Assembly (NCBI GenBank): GCA_026994225.1
Contig: JALWRI010000088.1
Location: forward strand, 63,458 to 127,457
DNA from: Gammaproteobacteria bacterium
GTDB lineage: Bacteria > Pseudomonadota > Gammaproteobacteria > GRL18
Reading direction: 5' to 3'
Length of the DNA: 64,000 bases
The translations under genes were made by a program, and so were the position numbers. Shown in pieces: positions 17,903 through 29,165 of the stretch. The first letter of the stretch is position 1, and each line of letters opens with the position of its first letter. The notes under the pieces are model-generated. The model was not told the DNA's origin. It was given only the letters and a program-made list of their open reading frames with translations, and did not search any database.

Positions 17903-20251
17903 ATGCGAACCAGTATTATTTCATTTTTTTTAGGTATTTATTTATGCCAACAACAAGGTCAGTTATCTGAATCTCTTTTTTTTGTTGGATTGAGTGTACT
18001 ACTACTTAGTATAGGAATAGGTATACACTATCGAAATAGGCGATACTTCTTCTTTCTTTTAGTAATTAGCACTTTTTTATGTGGTTTTTTATGGGCATAT
18101 TATCATGCTTTGGTACGCATAGAAAAGCAATTATTGATTGTACCCACTATAGACGAAATATGGGTGCAAGGATATATTCGTTCTCTACCTGTTAGTAAAG
18201 AAAAAGGGCAGCAGTTTTTATTGCAAACGACACGCTATAAAGTCGTAGCGGATACGCGCAAAAACAAGTGGCAAAATGTAGCATTATTATTACAAATAAC
18301 GTGGGATACGCCCGGAATTTTACGTTCAGGGGACACATGGCAACTTAAAATAGCTATTAAACCCCCAATAGGAAAACACAATATAGCGAGCTTTGATTAT
18401 CAACAATGGTTATTTAGTCAGGGTATTCAAGCGACAGGATGGGTTTTAATATCACAAGAAAATCAACGCTTGAAAGTAGCCTCTACGGTATTTCAACAGT
18501 TTTTATTACTACGTTACAAGATAGCATTACGTTTAGATACAGTGTTAAGCGATAATCCTTATAAAGGGATTATAAAAGCATTATTAGTGGGGGATAAAAG
18601 TGCCATATCAACATCACAATGGCGGGTTTTTCAGGCAACAGGCACTAGCCATTTAATGGCGATCTCAGGTTTACATATAGGCATTATTAGTAGTTTGGTG
18701 TTTATCTTGTTGCGTTATTTATGGAACTTGAGTAAAGGTTGTTATGCAATACCTGCATATCGTATTGCTGCTATAGGAAGTGTATTATTTGCTTTGTTCT
18801 ATGCATTATTGGCAGGTTTTGCATTACCGACACAGCGTGCTTTGATAATGTTAACAGTAGCATTTGTCGCAATATTTAAACAAACGTATTTATCTGCATG
18901 GGATATTTTCTTACTAGCATTATTAGGGGTATTATTGCTCGATCCCTGGTCTGTGTTATCAGCAGGCTTTTACCTTTCTTTTGGAGCAGTATTGGCAATT
19001 ATGTATGTGTTGCAAGGGCGAATAGGTAGTTCGTCCACAGTGATACAGATGCTAAAAATACAATTAGCAGTGAGCTTGTTTTTATTTCCTTTGTTAATTT
19101 TATTTTTTCAACAAGGGAGCGTTATTGCACCGCTTGTCAATTTTATCTTAATACCTGTCGTTAGTTTATTTTTTATCCCTTTCTTATTATTTTCCAGCTT
19201 ATTTTTATGGACACCGTTGGCAGGTTCTTTGTTTTCTTTGAATACGCTATTTTTTGATAAAATATGGTGGCTGCTAGATATATTGGCAAGCTGGCAGGGC
19301 AGTCAGATCATTTTGCCTATTCCTGATAGCTTGACATTATTTTTAGTGTATATCGGAATTATTTTATTATTGACCCCTCAAGGTTGGCGATTACGTTATT
19401 TGGGATTATTTTTATATTTACCCTTATTTTTTAAATCCTATCCTCGACCGCTAACAGGGGATGTATTTATGAGTGTATTAGATGTTGGGCAAGGGACAGC
19501 AATAGTAATACAGACCAAAAACCATACCTTATTATATGATACTGGACGTGCCTGGAAAGATGGAGACAATGCACAGCAAGTAATCCTTCCTTTTTTTCGC
19601 TCGCAAGGAATTACACAATTAGATTATTTAATGTTAAGTCATGCGGATAACGATCATAGTGGCGGAGCAAAAAGTATTATTTCTGCTATGCCAATAGCGC
19701 ATCTAAGTAGTGGTGAAAAGCAGCGATTAAATGATATTCATCCAGCTATAACAACTTGTTATCGTGGTCAACAATGGCAATGGGATCAAGTGCAATTTAA
19801 GGTGCTTGCACCGATTAAAAATGCAGTCGTTAAAAAGTCTAATAATGCATCTTGTGTATTACAGGTTATAGATGCGTCAGGACAACGTATCTTACTCACC
19901 GGAGATATTGAAAAGCCGATAGAATGGCAATTATTGCATTATTATGGTAACGACTTACAAGCCGATATAGTGGTAGTGCCACATCATGGTAGTAAAAGTT
20001 CTTCAAGTCAAACATGGGTCAATACTATACAGGCAAAGTATGCGGTATTTACTACCGGTTATTTAAATCAATTTGCCTTGCCCTCACAAAAAATAGTACA
20101 AAGGTATCAACAAGCACAATCTATTATTCTGGATACTGCTCAAGAAGGAGCTATTTATTTTCAATTGACGGCAAACAAAATAACGTATGTAACATACCAA
20201 AATCAGTTTCGTCGTTATTGGCATACAGTGGAAAAGTTTGCTCAGTTATGA
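17903..20251 (+). CDS. comEC: DNA internalisation channel protein ComEC/Rec2
   Basis: This 782-residue protein has all three ComEC parts: an N-terminal DUF4131-type region with two helices and a soluble domain (about 1-200), the multi-helix competence domain (about 215-500), which includes MAISGLHIGIISSLVFIL, and a C-terminal metallo-beta-lactamase-like domain. The last carries HADNDHSGG, LLTGDIE and VVPHHGSKSS. ComEC conducts single-stranded DNA across the inner membrane during transformation, and the pilus genes at 48-55 kb would fit DNA uptake. No Shine-Dalgarno sequence precedes the ATG, but TATAAT lies 6 bp upstream, so a leaderless or very short leader is possible. Its 3' end overlaps the convergent acyltransferase gene by 6 bp. 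Confidence 0.94.
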   Translation: MRTSIISFFLGIYLCQQQGQLSESLFFVGLSVLLLSIGIGIHYRNRRYFFFLLVISTFLCGFLWAYYHALVRIEKQLLIVPTIDEIWVQGYIRSLPVSKEKGQQFLLQTTRYKVVADTRKNKWQNVALLLQITWDTPGILRSGDTWQLKIAIKPPIGKHNIASFDYQQWLFSQGIQATGWVLISQENQRLKVASTVFQQFLLLRYKIALRLDTVLSDNPYKGIIKALLVGDKSAISTSQWRVFQATGTSHLMAISGLHIGIISSLVFILLRYLWNLSKGCYAIPAYRIAAIGSVLFALFYALLAGFALPTQRALIMLTVAFVAIFKQTYLSAWDIFLLALLGVLLLDPWSVLSAGFYLSFGAVLAIMYVLQGRIGSSSTVIQMLKIQLAVSLFLFPLLILFFQQGSVIAPLVNFILIPVVSLFFIPFLLFSSLFLWTPLAGSLFSLNTLFFDKIWWLLDILASWQGSQIILPIPDSLTLFLVYIGIILLLTPQGWRLRYLGLFLYLPLFFKSYPRPLTGDVFMSVLDVGQGTAIVIQTKNHTLLYDTGRAWKDGDNAQQVILPFFRSQGITQLDYLMLSHADNDHSGGAKSIISAMPIAHLSSGEKQRLNDIHPAITTCYRGQQWQWDQVQFKVLAPIKNAVVKKSNNASCVLQVIDASGQRILLTGDIEKPIEWQLLHYYGNDLQADIVVVPHHGSKSSSSQTWVNTIQAKYAVFTTGYLNQFALPSQKIVQRYQQAQSIILDTAQEGAIYFQLTANKITYVTYQNQFRRYWHTVEKFAQL

Positions 20252-21136
20252 GTAAAAATCACTCTCTTCTTTTGTGGGACGTTTTTTAAAGCGTTTATAT
20301 CCCCATTGGTATTGTTGGGGACAGGTTAAAATTAGCTGTTGTATAGCCTGGTTTAAGCTCTTGAGTGATACGGTCAGGTCTGGATCAAAAATACCATTAT
20401 CAGCAGTTTGAAAATGTAACACATAGCCTTTTGCTTTGGGTAAGCGTTGGCTATAACAAAGTATAACCGGTGCATGAGTTTTTTGGGCTAAACGAGAAAC
20501 TAAGGTCATCGTTAAGGCAGGAATAGAGAAAAAAGGGGCAAATGCACCACTATGTAAATCAGGGGGGGATTGATCGGGTAAAATGCCAACCAGTTGTTGT
20601 TGTTTCAGTGCTTTAAATAATTGTCGTACCCCACGAGTATCAGTCGTTACTAAATGTGCGCCAGTTTTAGCCCTACCTTGACACATTAGCTCTTCGAGTT
20701 GGGATAATTTAGGGGGACGATATAGCGTTGTCATGGGTGCATAATGTTTAGCACAATATAAGCCTGTCAGTTCCCAAGAACCTAAATGGGGGGTTAATAA
20801 AATAACGCCTTGATGTTGTTGTTGGGCGGTATGTAAAACCGCTGCATTGTTGACTTTAATAATATATTTATCTACATATTGTGGCGTATTGAGCCAAAAC
20901 AGGGGGGTCTCAGTAAAGGTTTTTCCTGTTTCAATTAAAGAGTCTTTAATGAGTTGTTGTTGTTGCACCTTAGAAAGCTGTGGTAGACAGCTTTGAATAT
21001 TGCGTGTACTAACCTGGGCAATACGACTGTTAGTAAACAATAAAAAATAACCAAGAGTTGCCCCTAGACAATGGTTAAAACGTAAAGGTAGATAGGATAA
21101 AAAGTGTAATAGATATTTAATGACAATGATTTGCAT
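20246..21136 (-). CDS. LpxL/HtrB-family lysophospholipid / lipid A acyltransferase
   Basis: This 296-residue protein has an N-terminal hydrophobic anchor (about 1-35) and the family catalytic motif HX4E in TPHLGSWEL (H117, E122). It also has YRPPK (acceptor-site block II), GILPDQSP (block III) and a C-terminal QYQWGYKRFK segment typical of late lipid A acyltransferases. It would transfer a secondary acyl chain to Kdo2-lipid IVA at the inner face of the inner membrane. Which acyl position (LpxL- or LpxM-like) cannot be told from this alone. It is convergent with comEC and divergent from carA. Confidence 0.88.
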   Translation of the reverse strand: MQIIVIKYLLHFLSYLPLRFNHCLGATLGYFLLFTNSRIAQVSTRNIQSCLPQLSKVQQQQLIKDSLIETGKTFTETPLFWLNTPQYVDKYIIKVNNAAVLHTAQQQHQGVILLTPHLGSWELTGLYCAKHYAPMTTLYRPPKLSQLEELMCQGRAKTGAHLVTTDTRGVRQLFKALKQQQLVGILPDQSPPDLHSGAFAPFFSIPALTMTLVSRLAQKTHAPVILCYSQRLPKAKGYVLHFQTADNGIFDPDLTVSLKSLNQAIQQLILTCPQQYQWGYKRFKKRPTKEESDFYS

Positions 21137-21178
21137 AGTGATAAAAAGGGGTTGTTTACGTGATTACAGTGAATTCGA

Positions 21179-21208
21179 TTGGACAGTATCGCATAGGTCA
21201 AGTAAAAT
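21179..21208 (+). promoter_or_regulatory. Candidate sigma70 promoter for carA
   Basis: TTGGAC at 21179-21184 and TAAAAT at 21203-21208 are separated by 18 bp and lie about 48 bp upstream of the TTG start chosen for carA. The position inside the longest open frame agrees with that frame's first 32 codons being untranslated leader. I see no clear arginine-operator pair. Confidence 0.4.
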
Positions 21209-21255
21209 TGTCAGCCAATTTTAAATCCTGTTTATTCCAATCCCTGGAGGTAACT

Positions 21256-22395
21256 TTGTACAAGCCAGCATTACTTGCTTTGCAAGATGGTACTGTATTT
21301 TGGGGGCGCTCCATTGGCGCTGATGGTAAAACTGTTGGAGAGGTAGTATTTAATACTGCTATGACAGGTTATCAAGAAATATTGACAGATCCCTCATATA
21401 AGCAACAATTAGTCACATTAACCTATCCCCATATTGGTAATGTGGGAATAAATGAAGAAGATGAAGAAGCAACAAATATTATGGCAGGTGGCCTGATTAT
21501 ACGTGATTATTCCCCTTTGCCTAGTAATTGGCGGGCGCAAAAAAGCCTGACGGAGTATTTGCAAATACAGGGTATTGTGGGTATTGCTGATATAGATACA
21601 CGTAAACTAACCAGATTATTACGGACTAATGGGGCGCAAAGTGGTTGTTTGATAGCAGGAGATGATTGTAATGTCGATACTGCGATAGAAGCGGCAAAGG
21701 GCTTTCCAGGCTTACAAGGAATGGATTTAGTTCAGGCGGTAACGACTACCGAGAGTTATCTTTGGCAACAAGGGAGTTGGGACTTACAACAAAGAGAGCG
21801 TAGACAAGATATAAACACTGTTAATTATCATGTAGTAGTGTATGATTTTGGTGTAAAACGTAATATTTTACGTATGTTGGTGGATAGACATTGCAAGGTA
21901 ACAGTCGTGCCTGCCCATTATGATGCAGAAAAAGTGATGGCATTAAATCCGGATGGGGTCTTTTTATCCAATGGACCTGGTGATCCAGAACCTTGTGATT
22001 ATGCTATTAAAGCGATAGAAATATTATTGGAAAATAATATCCCTTTGTTTGGTATCTGTTTGGGACATCAATTGTTAGCGCTGGCAAGTGGCGCAAAAAC
22101 AGTGAAGATGAAATTTGGGCATCATGGTGGCAATCATCCTGTCCTTGAGTTAGCGACACAAGGTGTGGCAATTACCAGTCAAAATCATGGTTTTGCTGTA
22201 GATGAAGACAGTTTACCTGGATGCCTAAAAGCGACCCATCGCTCTTTGTTTGATCAATCTTTACAAGGAATTCAGCGTACAGATAAACCTGCATTAAGTT
22301 TTCAGGGGCATCCAGAAGCAAGCCCAGGGCCTCATGATGTGGGACATATATTTGATCAATTTATTCATCTTATGCAACAACAAGCATCGACATAA
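21256..22395 (+). CDS. carA: Carbamoyl-phosphate synthase small (glutaminase) subunit
   Basis: From the TTG at 21256 the protein is 379 residues, close to the usual CarA length, and begins [20 protein letters not shown], as other CarA proteins do. GGAGG stands 5 bp before this TTG, an excellent Shine-Dalgarno sequence. The open frame reaches back to 21160, but those 32 codons match nothing in CarA. The C-terminal class I glutaminase domain has the catalytic Cys in [13 protein letters not shown] and the His-Glu pair in [11 protein letters not shown]. It hydrolyses glutamine and channels ammonia to CarB for arginine and pyrimidine synthesis. carB starts 66 bp downstream. Confidence 0.95.
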   Translation: MYKPALLALQDGTVFWGRSIGADGKTVGEVVFNTAMTGYQEILTDPSYKQQLVTLTYPHIGNVGINEEDEEATNIMAGGLIIRDYSPLPSNWRAQKSLTEYLQIQGIVGIADIDTRKLTRLLRTNGAQSGCLIAGDDCNVDTAIEAAKGFPGLQGMDLVQAVTTTESYLWQQGSWDLQQRERRQDINTVNYHVVVYDFGVKRNILRMLVDRHCKVTVVPAHYDAEKVMALNPDGVFLSNGPGDPEPCDYAIKAIEILLENNIPLFGICLGHQLLALASGAKTVKMKFGHHGGNHPVLELATQGVAITSQNHGFAVDEDSLPGCLKATHRSLFDQSLQGIQRTDKPALSFQGHPEASPGPHDVGHIFDQFIHLMQQQAST

Positions 22396-22461
22396 TGTAG
22401 ATATAGCGATGACCTTACATCATTTTTATTGATCCTTTTAGATATAGATAATCGGGAAGTT

Positions 22462-25400
22462 ATGCCAAAGCGTACAGATATAAATAGTATTTTAATTATA
22501 GGGGCAGGACCTATTGTTATCGGTCAAGCCTGTGAATTTGATTATTCTGGAGCGCAGGCATGTAAAGCACTGCGTGAAGAAGGGTATCGAGTGATTTTAG
22601 TCAATTCTAATCCAGCAACGATTATGACTGATCCGGAATTGGCAGATGCCACTTATATAGAGCCGATACATTGGCAAGTAGTGGCAAAAATTATTGAAAA
22701 AGAGCGTCCCGATGCATTGTTACCCACTATGGGTGGACAAACTGCTTTAAATTGTGCTTTAGATTTATATCGAGAAGGGGTGTTACAAGAATATCATGTC
22801 ACTATGATAGGAGCTAATCAAGCAGCCATTGATAAGGCAGAAGATCGCGACTTATTCCGCCAGGCAATGAATAATATTGGTTTGGATATGCCCCGTTCCT
22901 ATATTGCACATAGTTTAATAGAAGCAGAGCAAGTACAAATGCAATTAGGTTTTCCAACGATTATTCGTCCCTCTTTTACTATGGGGGGAAGCGGTGGGGG
23001 TATTGCCTATAATAAAGAAGAATTTGTTGAAATTTGTGAGCGAGGATTAGACCTTTCACCAACCAATGAATTATTGATTGAAGAATCTATTATTGGTTGG
23101 AAAGAGTATGAAATGGAAGTAGTACGAGATCATAAAGATAATTGTATTATTATTTGTTCGATTGAAAATTTTGATCCAATGGGTGTACATACGGGAGATT
23201 CTATTACTGTTGCACCGGCACAAACCCTGACAGATAAAGAATATCAAATTATGCGTAATGCATCCTTAGCGGTATTACGTGAAATTGGTGTAGAGACAGG
23301 GGGTTCTAACGTTCAATTTGCAGTAAATCCTGAAACAGGTCGCTTGATTATTATAGAAATGAACCCACGAGTATCTCGTTCTTCTGCTTTAGCATCGAAA
23401 GCTACAGGCTTTCCTATTGCCAAAGTAGCCGCTAAATTAGCGGTAGGATATACCCTGGATGAATTGCTAAATGAAATTACCGGTGGGGCAACCCCTGCTT
23501 CTTTTGAGCCTACACTAGATTATGTAGTAACTAAAATTCCCCGTTTTACCTTTGAAAAATTCCCACAAGCAGATGCCACATTAACCACTCAAATGAAATC
23601 AGTGGGTGAAGTGATGGCGATTGGACGTAATTTTAAAGAATCCCTACAAAAGGCTTTGTGCAGTTTGGAAATTGGTACTGATGGTTTAAATGAAAAAATA
23701 ACTGGTCAAGAAAAACAGCCGCCTCGTGAAATTTTAAAAAATGAGTTACGTATTCCAAGTGCAGAGCGGATATGGTATGTAGCAGATGCGTTTCGAGCAG
23801 GTTTTAGTATAAAAGATATTTATGCGATATGTGGTATAGATCCCTGGTTTTTGGCACAAATTGAAGAGTTAATTGCAGACGAAGTAGCACTTACTCAAGC
23901 TATTAAAGGGAATTTAGAGCAACTCGATGCAGCATGGTTACGACAATTAAAACGGGATGGATTTTCAGATAGTCGCTTGGCAAAATTGTGTGGCGTAACG
24001 GAAGATGCGATGCGACAACACCGTTTGCAATATCAGATTAAACCGGTATATAAACGGGTAGATTCTTGTGCCGCAGAGTTTATTGCTGCAACGGCTTATA
24101 TGTATTCTACTTATGAGCAAGAATGTGAAGCACAGGTAAGTGATAAAAAGAAAATTATGGTATTAGGAGGAGGGCCTAATCGTATAGGACAAGGGATTGA
24201 GTTTGATTATTGCTGTGTACATGCATCACAGGCTTGTTATGATGCAGGTTATGAGACCATTATGGTAAATTGTAATCCAGAAACAGTATCAACAGATTAT
24301 GATATATCGGATAGATTATATTTTGAGCCATTAACGTTAGAAAGTGTTTTATCTTTAGTTGAATTAGAACAACCTGAAGGGATTATTGTACAATTTGGGG
24401 GGCAAACTCCTTTAAAATTAGCACAAGATTTAGAAAATTACGGGGCAAAAATTATTGGTACGAGTCCTGATTCTATTGATTTGGCAGAAGATAGAGAACG
24501 CTTTCAGCAATTTATCCATGAGTTATGTTTGCGTCAACCTCCTAACCGTATTGCAAGAGAAGCGACCGAAGCAATCCGTCTTGCAGATGAAATAGGCTAT
24601 CCGTTAGTGGTGCGTCCTTCGTATGTACTAGGGGGGCGGGCTATGGAGATTGTGTACAATAAAGACGAATTACAATTATATATGCGTGATACAGTAAATG
24701 TATCGGATGATTATCCTTTATTATTGGATCGATTTTTAGATGATGCGGTAGAAGTAGATGTTGATGCAGTGTGTGATGGTCAGAATGTATTAATTGGGGG
24801 GATCATGGAACATATTGAACAAGCAGGTATCCATTCTGGCGATTCTGCTTGTTCGTTGCCTCCTTATAATCTGAGTCCTGCCATTCAAGATGCTTTGCGA
24901 GAACAAGTAGTACAAATGGCGCATAAATTACAGGTAGTGGGGTTAATGAATACCCAGTTTGCCATTAAAGGGGATGATATTTATGTGTTAGAAGTCAATC
25001 CTAGAGCATCAAGAACGATACCTTTTGTATCAAAAGCTACCGGTATTCCCTTAGCAAAAGTATCTGCTTTATCTATGGTTGGGGTGAGTTTAGCAGAACA
25101 AAACAGGCTGACAGAAGTGATACCCGCTTTTTATTCGGTGAAAGAGTCGGTATTCCCTTTTATTAAATTTCCAGGTGTTGATCCCATATTAGGTCCAGAA
25201 ATGAAATCTACAGGGGAAGTAATGGGAATAGGAATGAGTTTTGGTGATGCATTTGCTAAATCACAGTTATCTGCAGGCGTTACCTTGCCTAAAGCAGGAA
25301 AAGCATTTTTAAGTGTACGTGATGCAGATAAAGATCGTATTGCAAGTATTGCAAGACAGTTATTAGCATTGGGTTTTCAAATTATAGCGACTGAGGGAAC

Positions 25401-25686
25401 AGCTCAAATTTTAGAAAAAGAACAGATATCCTGCAAAGTAATTAATAAAGTGAAGGAAGGTCGCCCCCATATTGTAGATAGTATTAAAAATGAAGAGATA
25501 GCATTGATAGTCAATACCACTGAAGGAAAAGAAGCGATTGCCGATTCATACGCTATTCGTAGACAAGCCTTACAACGAAAAGTAACTTATACGACCACCT
25601 TGTCAGGAGCACATGCAATGTGTTTGGCTATGCGGCAATTAAATATTAATGAAGTAAATAAATTACAAGATTTACATATAGGATAA
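22462..25686 (+). CDS. carB: Carbamoyl-phosphate synthase large subunit
   Basis: From the ATG at 22462 the protein is 1074 residues and starts [20 protein letters not shown], the standard CarB N-terminus. An in-frame TTG at 22429 would add 11 unconserved residues. Two homologous ATP-grasp halves are visible, each with its own biotin-carboxylase-like N-lobe ([17 protein letters not shown] and [16 protein letters not shown]). The C-terminal MGS-like allosteric domain (about 935-1074) holds the [10 protein letters not shown] segment. It makes carbamoyl phosphate from bicarbonate, ammonia and two ATP. greA begins 6 bp after its stop, so the two are likely in one transcript. Confidence 0.97.
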   Translation: MPKRTDINSILIIGAGPIVIGQACEFDYSGAQACKALREEGYRVILVNSNPATIMTDPELADATYIEPIHWQVVAKIIEKERPDALLPTMGGQTALNCALDLYREGVLQEYHVTMIGANQAAIDKAEDRDLFRQAMNNIGLDMPRSYIAHSLIEAEQVQMQLGFPTIIRPSFTMGGSGGGIAYNKEEFVEICERGLDLSPTNELLIEESIIGWKEYEMEVVRDHKDNCIIICSIENFDPMGVHTGDSITVAPAQTLTDKEYQIMRNASLAVLREIGVETGGSNVQFAVNPETGRLIIIEMNPRVSRSSALASKATGFPIAKVAAKLAVGYTLDELLNEITGGATPASFEPTLDYVVTKIPRFTFEKFPQADATLTTQMKSVGEVMAIGRNFKESLQKALCSLEIGTDGLNEKITGQEKQPPREILKNELRIPSAERIWYVADAFRAGFSIKDIYAICGIDPWFLAQIEELIADEVALTQAIKGNLEQLDAAWLRQLKRDGFSDSRLAKLCGVTEDAMRQHRLQYQIKPVYKRVDSCAAEFIAATAYMYSTYEQECEAQVSDKKKIMVLGGGPNRIGQGIEFDYCCVHASQACYDAGYETIMVNCNPETVSTDYDISDRLYFEPLTLESVLSLVELEQPEGIIVQFGGQTPLKLAQDLENYGAKIIGTSPDSIDLAEDRERFQQFIHELCLRQPPNRIAREATEAIRLADEIGYPLVVRPSYVLGGRAMEIVYNKDELQLYMRDTVNVSDDYPLLLDRFLDDAVEVDVDAVCDGQNVLIGGIMEHIEQAGIHSGDSACSLPPYNLSPAIQDALREQVVQMAHKLQVVGLMNTQFAIKGDDIYVLEVNPRASRTIPFVSKATGIPLAKVSALSMVGVSLAEQNRLTEVIPAFYSVKESVFPFIKFPGVDPILGPEMKSTGEVMGIGMSFGDAFAKSQLSAGVTLPKAGKAFLSVRDADKDRIASIARQLLALGFQIIATEGTAQILEKEQISCKVINKVKEGRPHIVDSIKNEEIALIVNTTEGKEAIADSYAIRRQALQRKVTYTTTLSGAHAMCLAMRQLNINEVNKLQDLHIG

Positions 25687-25692
25687 GGAATT

Positions 25693-26166
25693 ATGACAAA
25701 AACACCTATTACAGCAAAAGGGGAAGCGTTATTACGTGCGGAACTGAATACCCTGAAAAAAGTAAAACGTCCAGAAGTTATTCAAGCAATAGCAGAAGCT
25801 CGGGAACATGGCGATTTAAAAGAAAATGCAGAATATCATGCTGCACGGGAACAACAAGGATTTATTGAGGGACGTATTAAAGAAATTGAAGCAAAATTAT
25901 CGAATGCACAAGTTATTGATGTCACTAAATTAAATGCTAATGGTACGGTTGTATTTGGTGCAACAGTAGATTTAGAAGATGAAGACGGCAAAGCAATACG
26001 CTATCAAATTGTGGGTGAAGATGAAGCCGATATTAAATCAGGTTTAATTTCAGTTACTTCTCCTTTTGCAAAGGCATTGATAGGGAAAGAAGAAGGGGAT
26101 ATTGCAGTAGTGATTGCACCAAGTGGTGAAAAAGAGTATGAAATTATAGCCATCCACTATATTTAA
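25693..26166 (+). CDS. greA: Transcription elongation factor GreA
   Basis: This 157-residue protein has the standard GreA length. The N-terminal coiled coil (about 1-75) holds the tip with [10 protein letters not shown], whose acidic residues reach into the RNA polymerase secondary channel. The C-terminal FKBP-like domain (about 80-157) ends with [13 protein letters not shown]. It stimulates transcript cleavage by backtracked RNA polymerase. AAGGA, overlapping the carB stop region, provides the ribosome site. It meets yhbY tail to tail with 4 bp between stops. Confidence 0.97.
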   Translation: MTKTPITAKGEALLRAELNTLKKVKRPEVIQAIAEAREHGDLKENAEYHAAREQQGFIEGRIKEIEAKLSNAQVIDVTKLNANGTVVFGATVDLEDEDGKAIRYQIVGEDEADIKSGLISVTSPFAKALIGKEEGDIAVVIAPSGEKEYEIIAIHYI

Positions 26167-26170
26167 ACCT

Positions 26171-26467
26171 TTATTTTAGGGTGTTAAAAGCAGAATCTTT
26201 TTTACGTTTACGAAAAAACACCCCAATATGTCCTATGCTGTGGATCAAATCACTCTCTGTTTGGGTAGCAATTTTCTGTAATAATTGCTTCTTTTGATCT
26301 TTATCTAATGCAGGAATGCGTATCTTTAATAATTCATGGTATTCCAGATTATTATCGATCTCATCACAAACTGCTTGATGAAAGCCATTATTACCGATTA
26401 GAATGACGGGTTTAAGGTGATGAGCTTTACTACGTAGAAAACGAATTTGTGATGAAGTGAGGGACAT
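26171..26467 (-). CDS. yhbY: Ribosome assembly RNA-binding protein YhbY (CRM domain)
   Basis: This 98-residue single CRM (CRS1-YhbY) domain has the GxxG loop in ILIGNNGFH and the C-terminal GHIGVFFRKRKK strand. Family members bind 50S precursor rRNA. It is divergent from rlmE, which methylates 23S rRNA of the 50S subunit, and this yhbY-rlmE pairing is conserved in gammaproteobacteria. It is convergent with greA. No strong Shine-Dalgarno sequence precedes the ATG. Confidence 0.94.
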   Translation of the reverse strand: MSLTSSQIRFLRSKAHHLKPVILIGNNGFHQAVCDEIDNNLEYHELLKIRIPALDKDQKKQLLQKIATQTESDLIHSIGHIGVFFRKRKKDSAFNTLK

Positions 26468-26552
26468 AGTTTTACTTTCTATTGGTTAATGGAATGAGTG
26501 AAATAGGGTAATCGTGTATTACCTTGTAATATTGTAATCGAATGAGGTTATT

Positions 26553-27179
26553 TTGGCGAGAAGTAAAAGTAGTAAAAAGTGGTTGACAGAGCATTTTTCT
26601 GATCCCTATGTAAAGCAATCTCATGTAGCAGGGTATCGTTCCAGAGCAGCATATAAATTACTGGAACTACAAGAGAGAGATAAATTATTTCGACCTGGAT
26701 TAAAAATTGTTGATTTAGGTGCAGCACCAGGGGGTTGGTCACAAGTTGCTCGGCAATTTATAGGTAAAAATGATAAAATTATTGCTCTTGACATATTACC
26801 TATGGATAATTTAGCACAGGTAGATTTTATTCAGGGTGATTTTCAAACGGAAGAAACTTATAATCAATTACTAATGAAATTAGGAAATGAGAGAGTAGAC
26901 CTTGTAATGTCTGATATTGCGCCCAACATTACAGGGGTAAAATCTGTTGATCAGCCAAAAAGTATTTATTTAGTTGATTTAGCCATTGATTTAGCCCAAC
27001 AGGTATTAAAATCAGAAGGTACATTGTTGGTAAAAATTTTTCAGGGTGAAGGATTTGATGCAGTATTAGCAACATTACGTAAAAATTTTAAGAAAGTGCT
27101 TACTCGTAAACCCAAGGCATCGCGTGCACGATCACCAGAGGTGTACTTATTAGCTCAAGGCTATAGAGCATTACATTGA
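26553..27179 (+). CDS. rlmE: 23S rRNA (uridine-2'-O-)-methyltransferase RlmE (FtsJ/RrmJ)
   Basis: This 208-residue Rossmann methyltransferase has the SAM-binding loop DLGAAPGGWSQVA and the catalytic K-D-K-E set visible in order: YRSRAAYKLLE, MSDIAPN, LLVKIFQGEG and SPEVYLLA. It methylates U2552 of 23S rRNA (E. coli numbering). The start is TTG with GAGG 6 bp upstream, giving the normal N-terminus ARSKSSKKWL. It is followed 20 bp later by ftsH, the classic ftsJ-ftsH pair. Confidence 0.96.
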   Translation: MARSKSSKKWLTEHFSDPYVKQSHVAGYRSRAAYKLLELQERDKLFRPGLKIVDLGAAPGGWSQVARQFIGKNDKIIALDILPMDNLAQVDFIQGDFQTEETYNQLLMKLGNERVDLVMSDIAPNITGVKSVDQPKSIYLVDLAIDLAQQVLKSEGTLLVKIFQGEGFDAVLATLRKNFKKVLTRKPKASRARSPEVYLLAQGYRALH

Positions 27180-27199
27180 ATTAATTGAGGATTAATAGC

Positions 27200-29128
27200 T
27201 TGAACGATATTACAAAAAATATTATTTTATGGGCAATTATTGGGATGATATTGTTATCGGTCTTTAATAATTTAACACCTAATGCAGGCCATGCAGTAGC
27301 CATTGGTTATTCAGATTTTTTAGAAAGTGTAAAAATAGGTAATGTGAAAAAAGTAACCATTGAGGGACGTACTATTTCGGGAGTGACCAGTAATGATAGT
27401 CGTTTTGTTACATATTCCCCTGAAACAGATAATCGTTCTATGATAGGTGAATTATTAGATAATAATGTGGAAATTATTGGATTGCCTCCAAAACAACCAA
27501 GTTTATTAATGCAGCTTTTTATTTCTTCTTTTCCTATTTTGATTATTGTTGGAATATGGATTTATTTTATGCGTCAGATGCAAGGCGGCGGTGGTGGTGG
27601 TCGTGGAGCGATGTCATTTGGAAAAAGTCGGGCACGATTGTTGAGTGAAGATCAAATTAAAGTAACATTTAAAGATGTTGCAGGCGTAGAAGAAGCGAAA
27701 GAAGAAGTAGGGGAATTAGTTGATTTTTTGAGTGATCCGGGAAAATTTCAAAAATTAGGCGGTAAAATTCCACGAGGGGTATTGATGGTTGGCTCACCGG
27801 GTACCGGGAAAACCTTACTTGCCAAAGCGATTGCAGGTGAAGCAAAAGTCCCGTTTTTTACTATTTCAGGCTCTGATTTTGTTGAGATGTTTGTGGGCGT
27901 AGGGGCTTCACGGGTGCGAGATATGTTTGCCGATGCCAAAAAACATGCACCATGTATTATTTTTATTGATGAAATTGATGCAGTAGGGCGACATCGTGGT
28001 GCAGGTTTAGGGGGTGGACATGATGAAAGAGAACAAACTTTAAATCAATTATTGGTTGAGATGGATGGTTTTGAAGGAAATGAAGGGGTGATTGTGATTG
28101 CAGCAACCAATAGACCAGACGTACTTGATCCAGCATTATTGCGCCCAGGACGTTTTGATCGACAAGTGGTTGTGCCATTACCCGATATTCTAGGACGGGA
28201 ACAAATTTTAAAAGTACATTTACAAAAAGTGCCATTAGCTGATGATGTGGATGCGATGGTTATTGCACGAGGTACGCCAGGGTTTTCTGGAGCAGATTTA
28301 GCCAATTTAGTCAATGAAGCAGCTCTTTTTTCAGCACGTTTTAATCGCCGAGTTGTGGATATGAACATGATGGAAAAGGCAAAAGATAAAATTATGATGG
28401 GTGCAGAACGTAAATCTATGGTGATGAGTGATGAGGAGAAAAAATTAACCGCTTATCACGAAGCAGGACATGCCATTGTGGGATTATCTGTACCTTCACA
28501 TGATCCTGTTTACAAGGTAACCATTATTCCTAGAGGGAGAGCTTTAGGGGTTACCATGTTTTTACCAGAAGAAGATAAATACAGTTACAGTAAAGAGCAG
28601 TTAAATAGTCAAATATCTAGTTTATTTGGTGGTCGCATTGCAGAAGAGCTTATTTTTGGTTTAGATAAAGTGACCACTGGAGCAAGCAATGATATTGAAC
28701 GTGCAACAAAATTAGCACGTAATATGGTAACAAAATGGGGATTATCTGAAAAATTAGGCCCTTTAACGTATGCAGAAGATGATGAAGAAGTATTCTTAGG
28801 ACGCTCTGTTACTCAGCATAAAACGGTTTCAGGTAAAACGGCACATATTATTGATGAAGAAGTGAGAATGTTGATAGATAGCAATTATGATCGAGCAGAA
28901 GAGATACTAAAAGAAAAAATGAGTATTTTGCATTTAATGGCAAAAGCATTGTTAAAATATGAAACGATAGATAAAGATCAAATTAGTGATATTATGCAGG
29001 GTAAAGAGCCTAAAGAACCTAAAGATTGGCATGATCCAGAAAATACTGATACTTCTGGTAAAAGCAATGAGCAAGATATGGATGATACAAAAGACAATAA
29101 ATTAACTGATCCTGCTGATCAACATTAA
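27200..29128 (+). CDS. ftsH: ATP-dependent zinc metalloprotease FtsH
   Basis: This is 642 residues from the TTG at 27200. GAGG at 27187-27190 lies 9 bp upstream, and the product begins [10 protein letters not shown] like other FtsH proteins. A further in-frame TTG at 27185 would overlap the Shine-Dalgarno sequence. Two membrane helices (about 8-24 and 107-126) flank a periplasmic domain. Then come Walker A GSPGTGKT, Walker [13 protein letters not shown], the second region of homology ending RPGRFDRQ, and the zinc site HEAGHA. FtsH degrades LpxC, sigma32 and damaged membrane proteins. The acidic low-complexity tail after about 610 is variable in the family. Confidence 0.97.
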   Translation: MNDITKNIILWAIIGMILLSVFNNLTPNAGHAVAIGYSDFLESVKIGNVKKVTIEGRTISGVTSNDSRFVTYSPETDNRSMIGELLDNNVEIIGLPPKQPSLLMQLFISSFPILIIVGIWIYFMRQMQGGGGGGRGAMSFGKSRARLLSEDQIKVTFKDVAGVEEAKEEVGELVDFLSDPGKFQKLGGKIPRGVLMVGSPGTGKTLLAKAIAGEAKVPFFTISGSDFVEMFVGVGASRVRDMFADAKKHAPCIIFIDEIDAVGRHRGAGLGGGHDEREQTLNQLLVEMDGFEGNEGVIVIAATNRPDVLDPALLRPGRFDRQVVVPLPDILGREQILKVHLQKVPLADDVDAMVIARGTPGFSGADLANLVNEAALFSARFNRRVVDMNMMEKAKDKIMMGAERKSMVMSDEEKKLTAYHEAGHAIVGLSVPSHDPVYKVTIIPRGRALGVTMFLPEEDKYSYSKEQLNSQISSLFGGRIAEELIFGLDKVTTGASNDIERATKLARNMVTKWGLSEKLGPLTYAEDDEEVFLGRSVTQHKTVSGKTAHIIDEEVRMLIDSNYDRAEEILKEKMSILHLMAKALLKYETIDKDQISDIMQGKEPKEPKDWHDPENTDTSGKSNEQDMDDTKDNKLTDPADQH

Positions 29129-29165
29129 ATAATACTGGGTACTGTTATAATGTGTTATCTATAAT

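Noticed and set aside
17880-17905. TATAAT 6 bp before the comEC ATG as proof of a leaderless transcript
   Set aside because: No good -35 lies at the right distance, so this stays a possibility and was not listed as a promoter.
21165-21182. A possible arginine operator (TGAATTCGATT) before carA
   Set aside because: Only one half-site-like match is visible, and no second 18-bp box stands at the usual 3-bp spacing.
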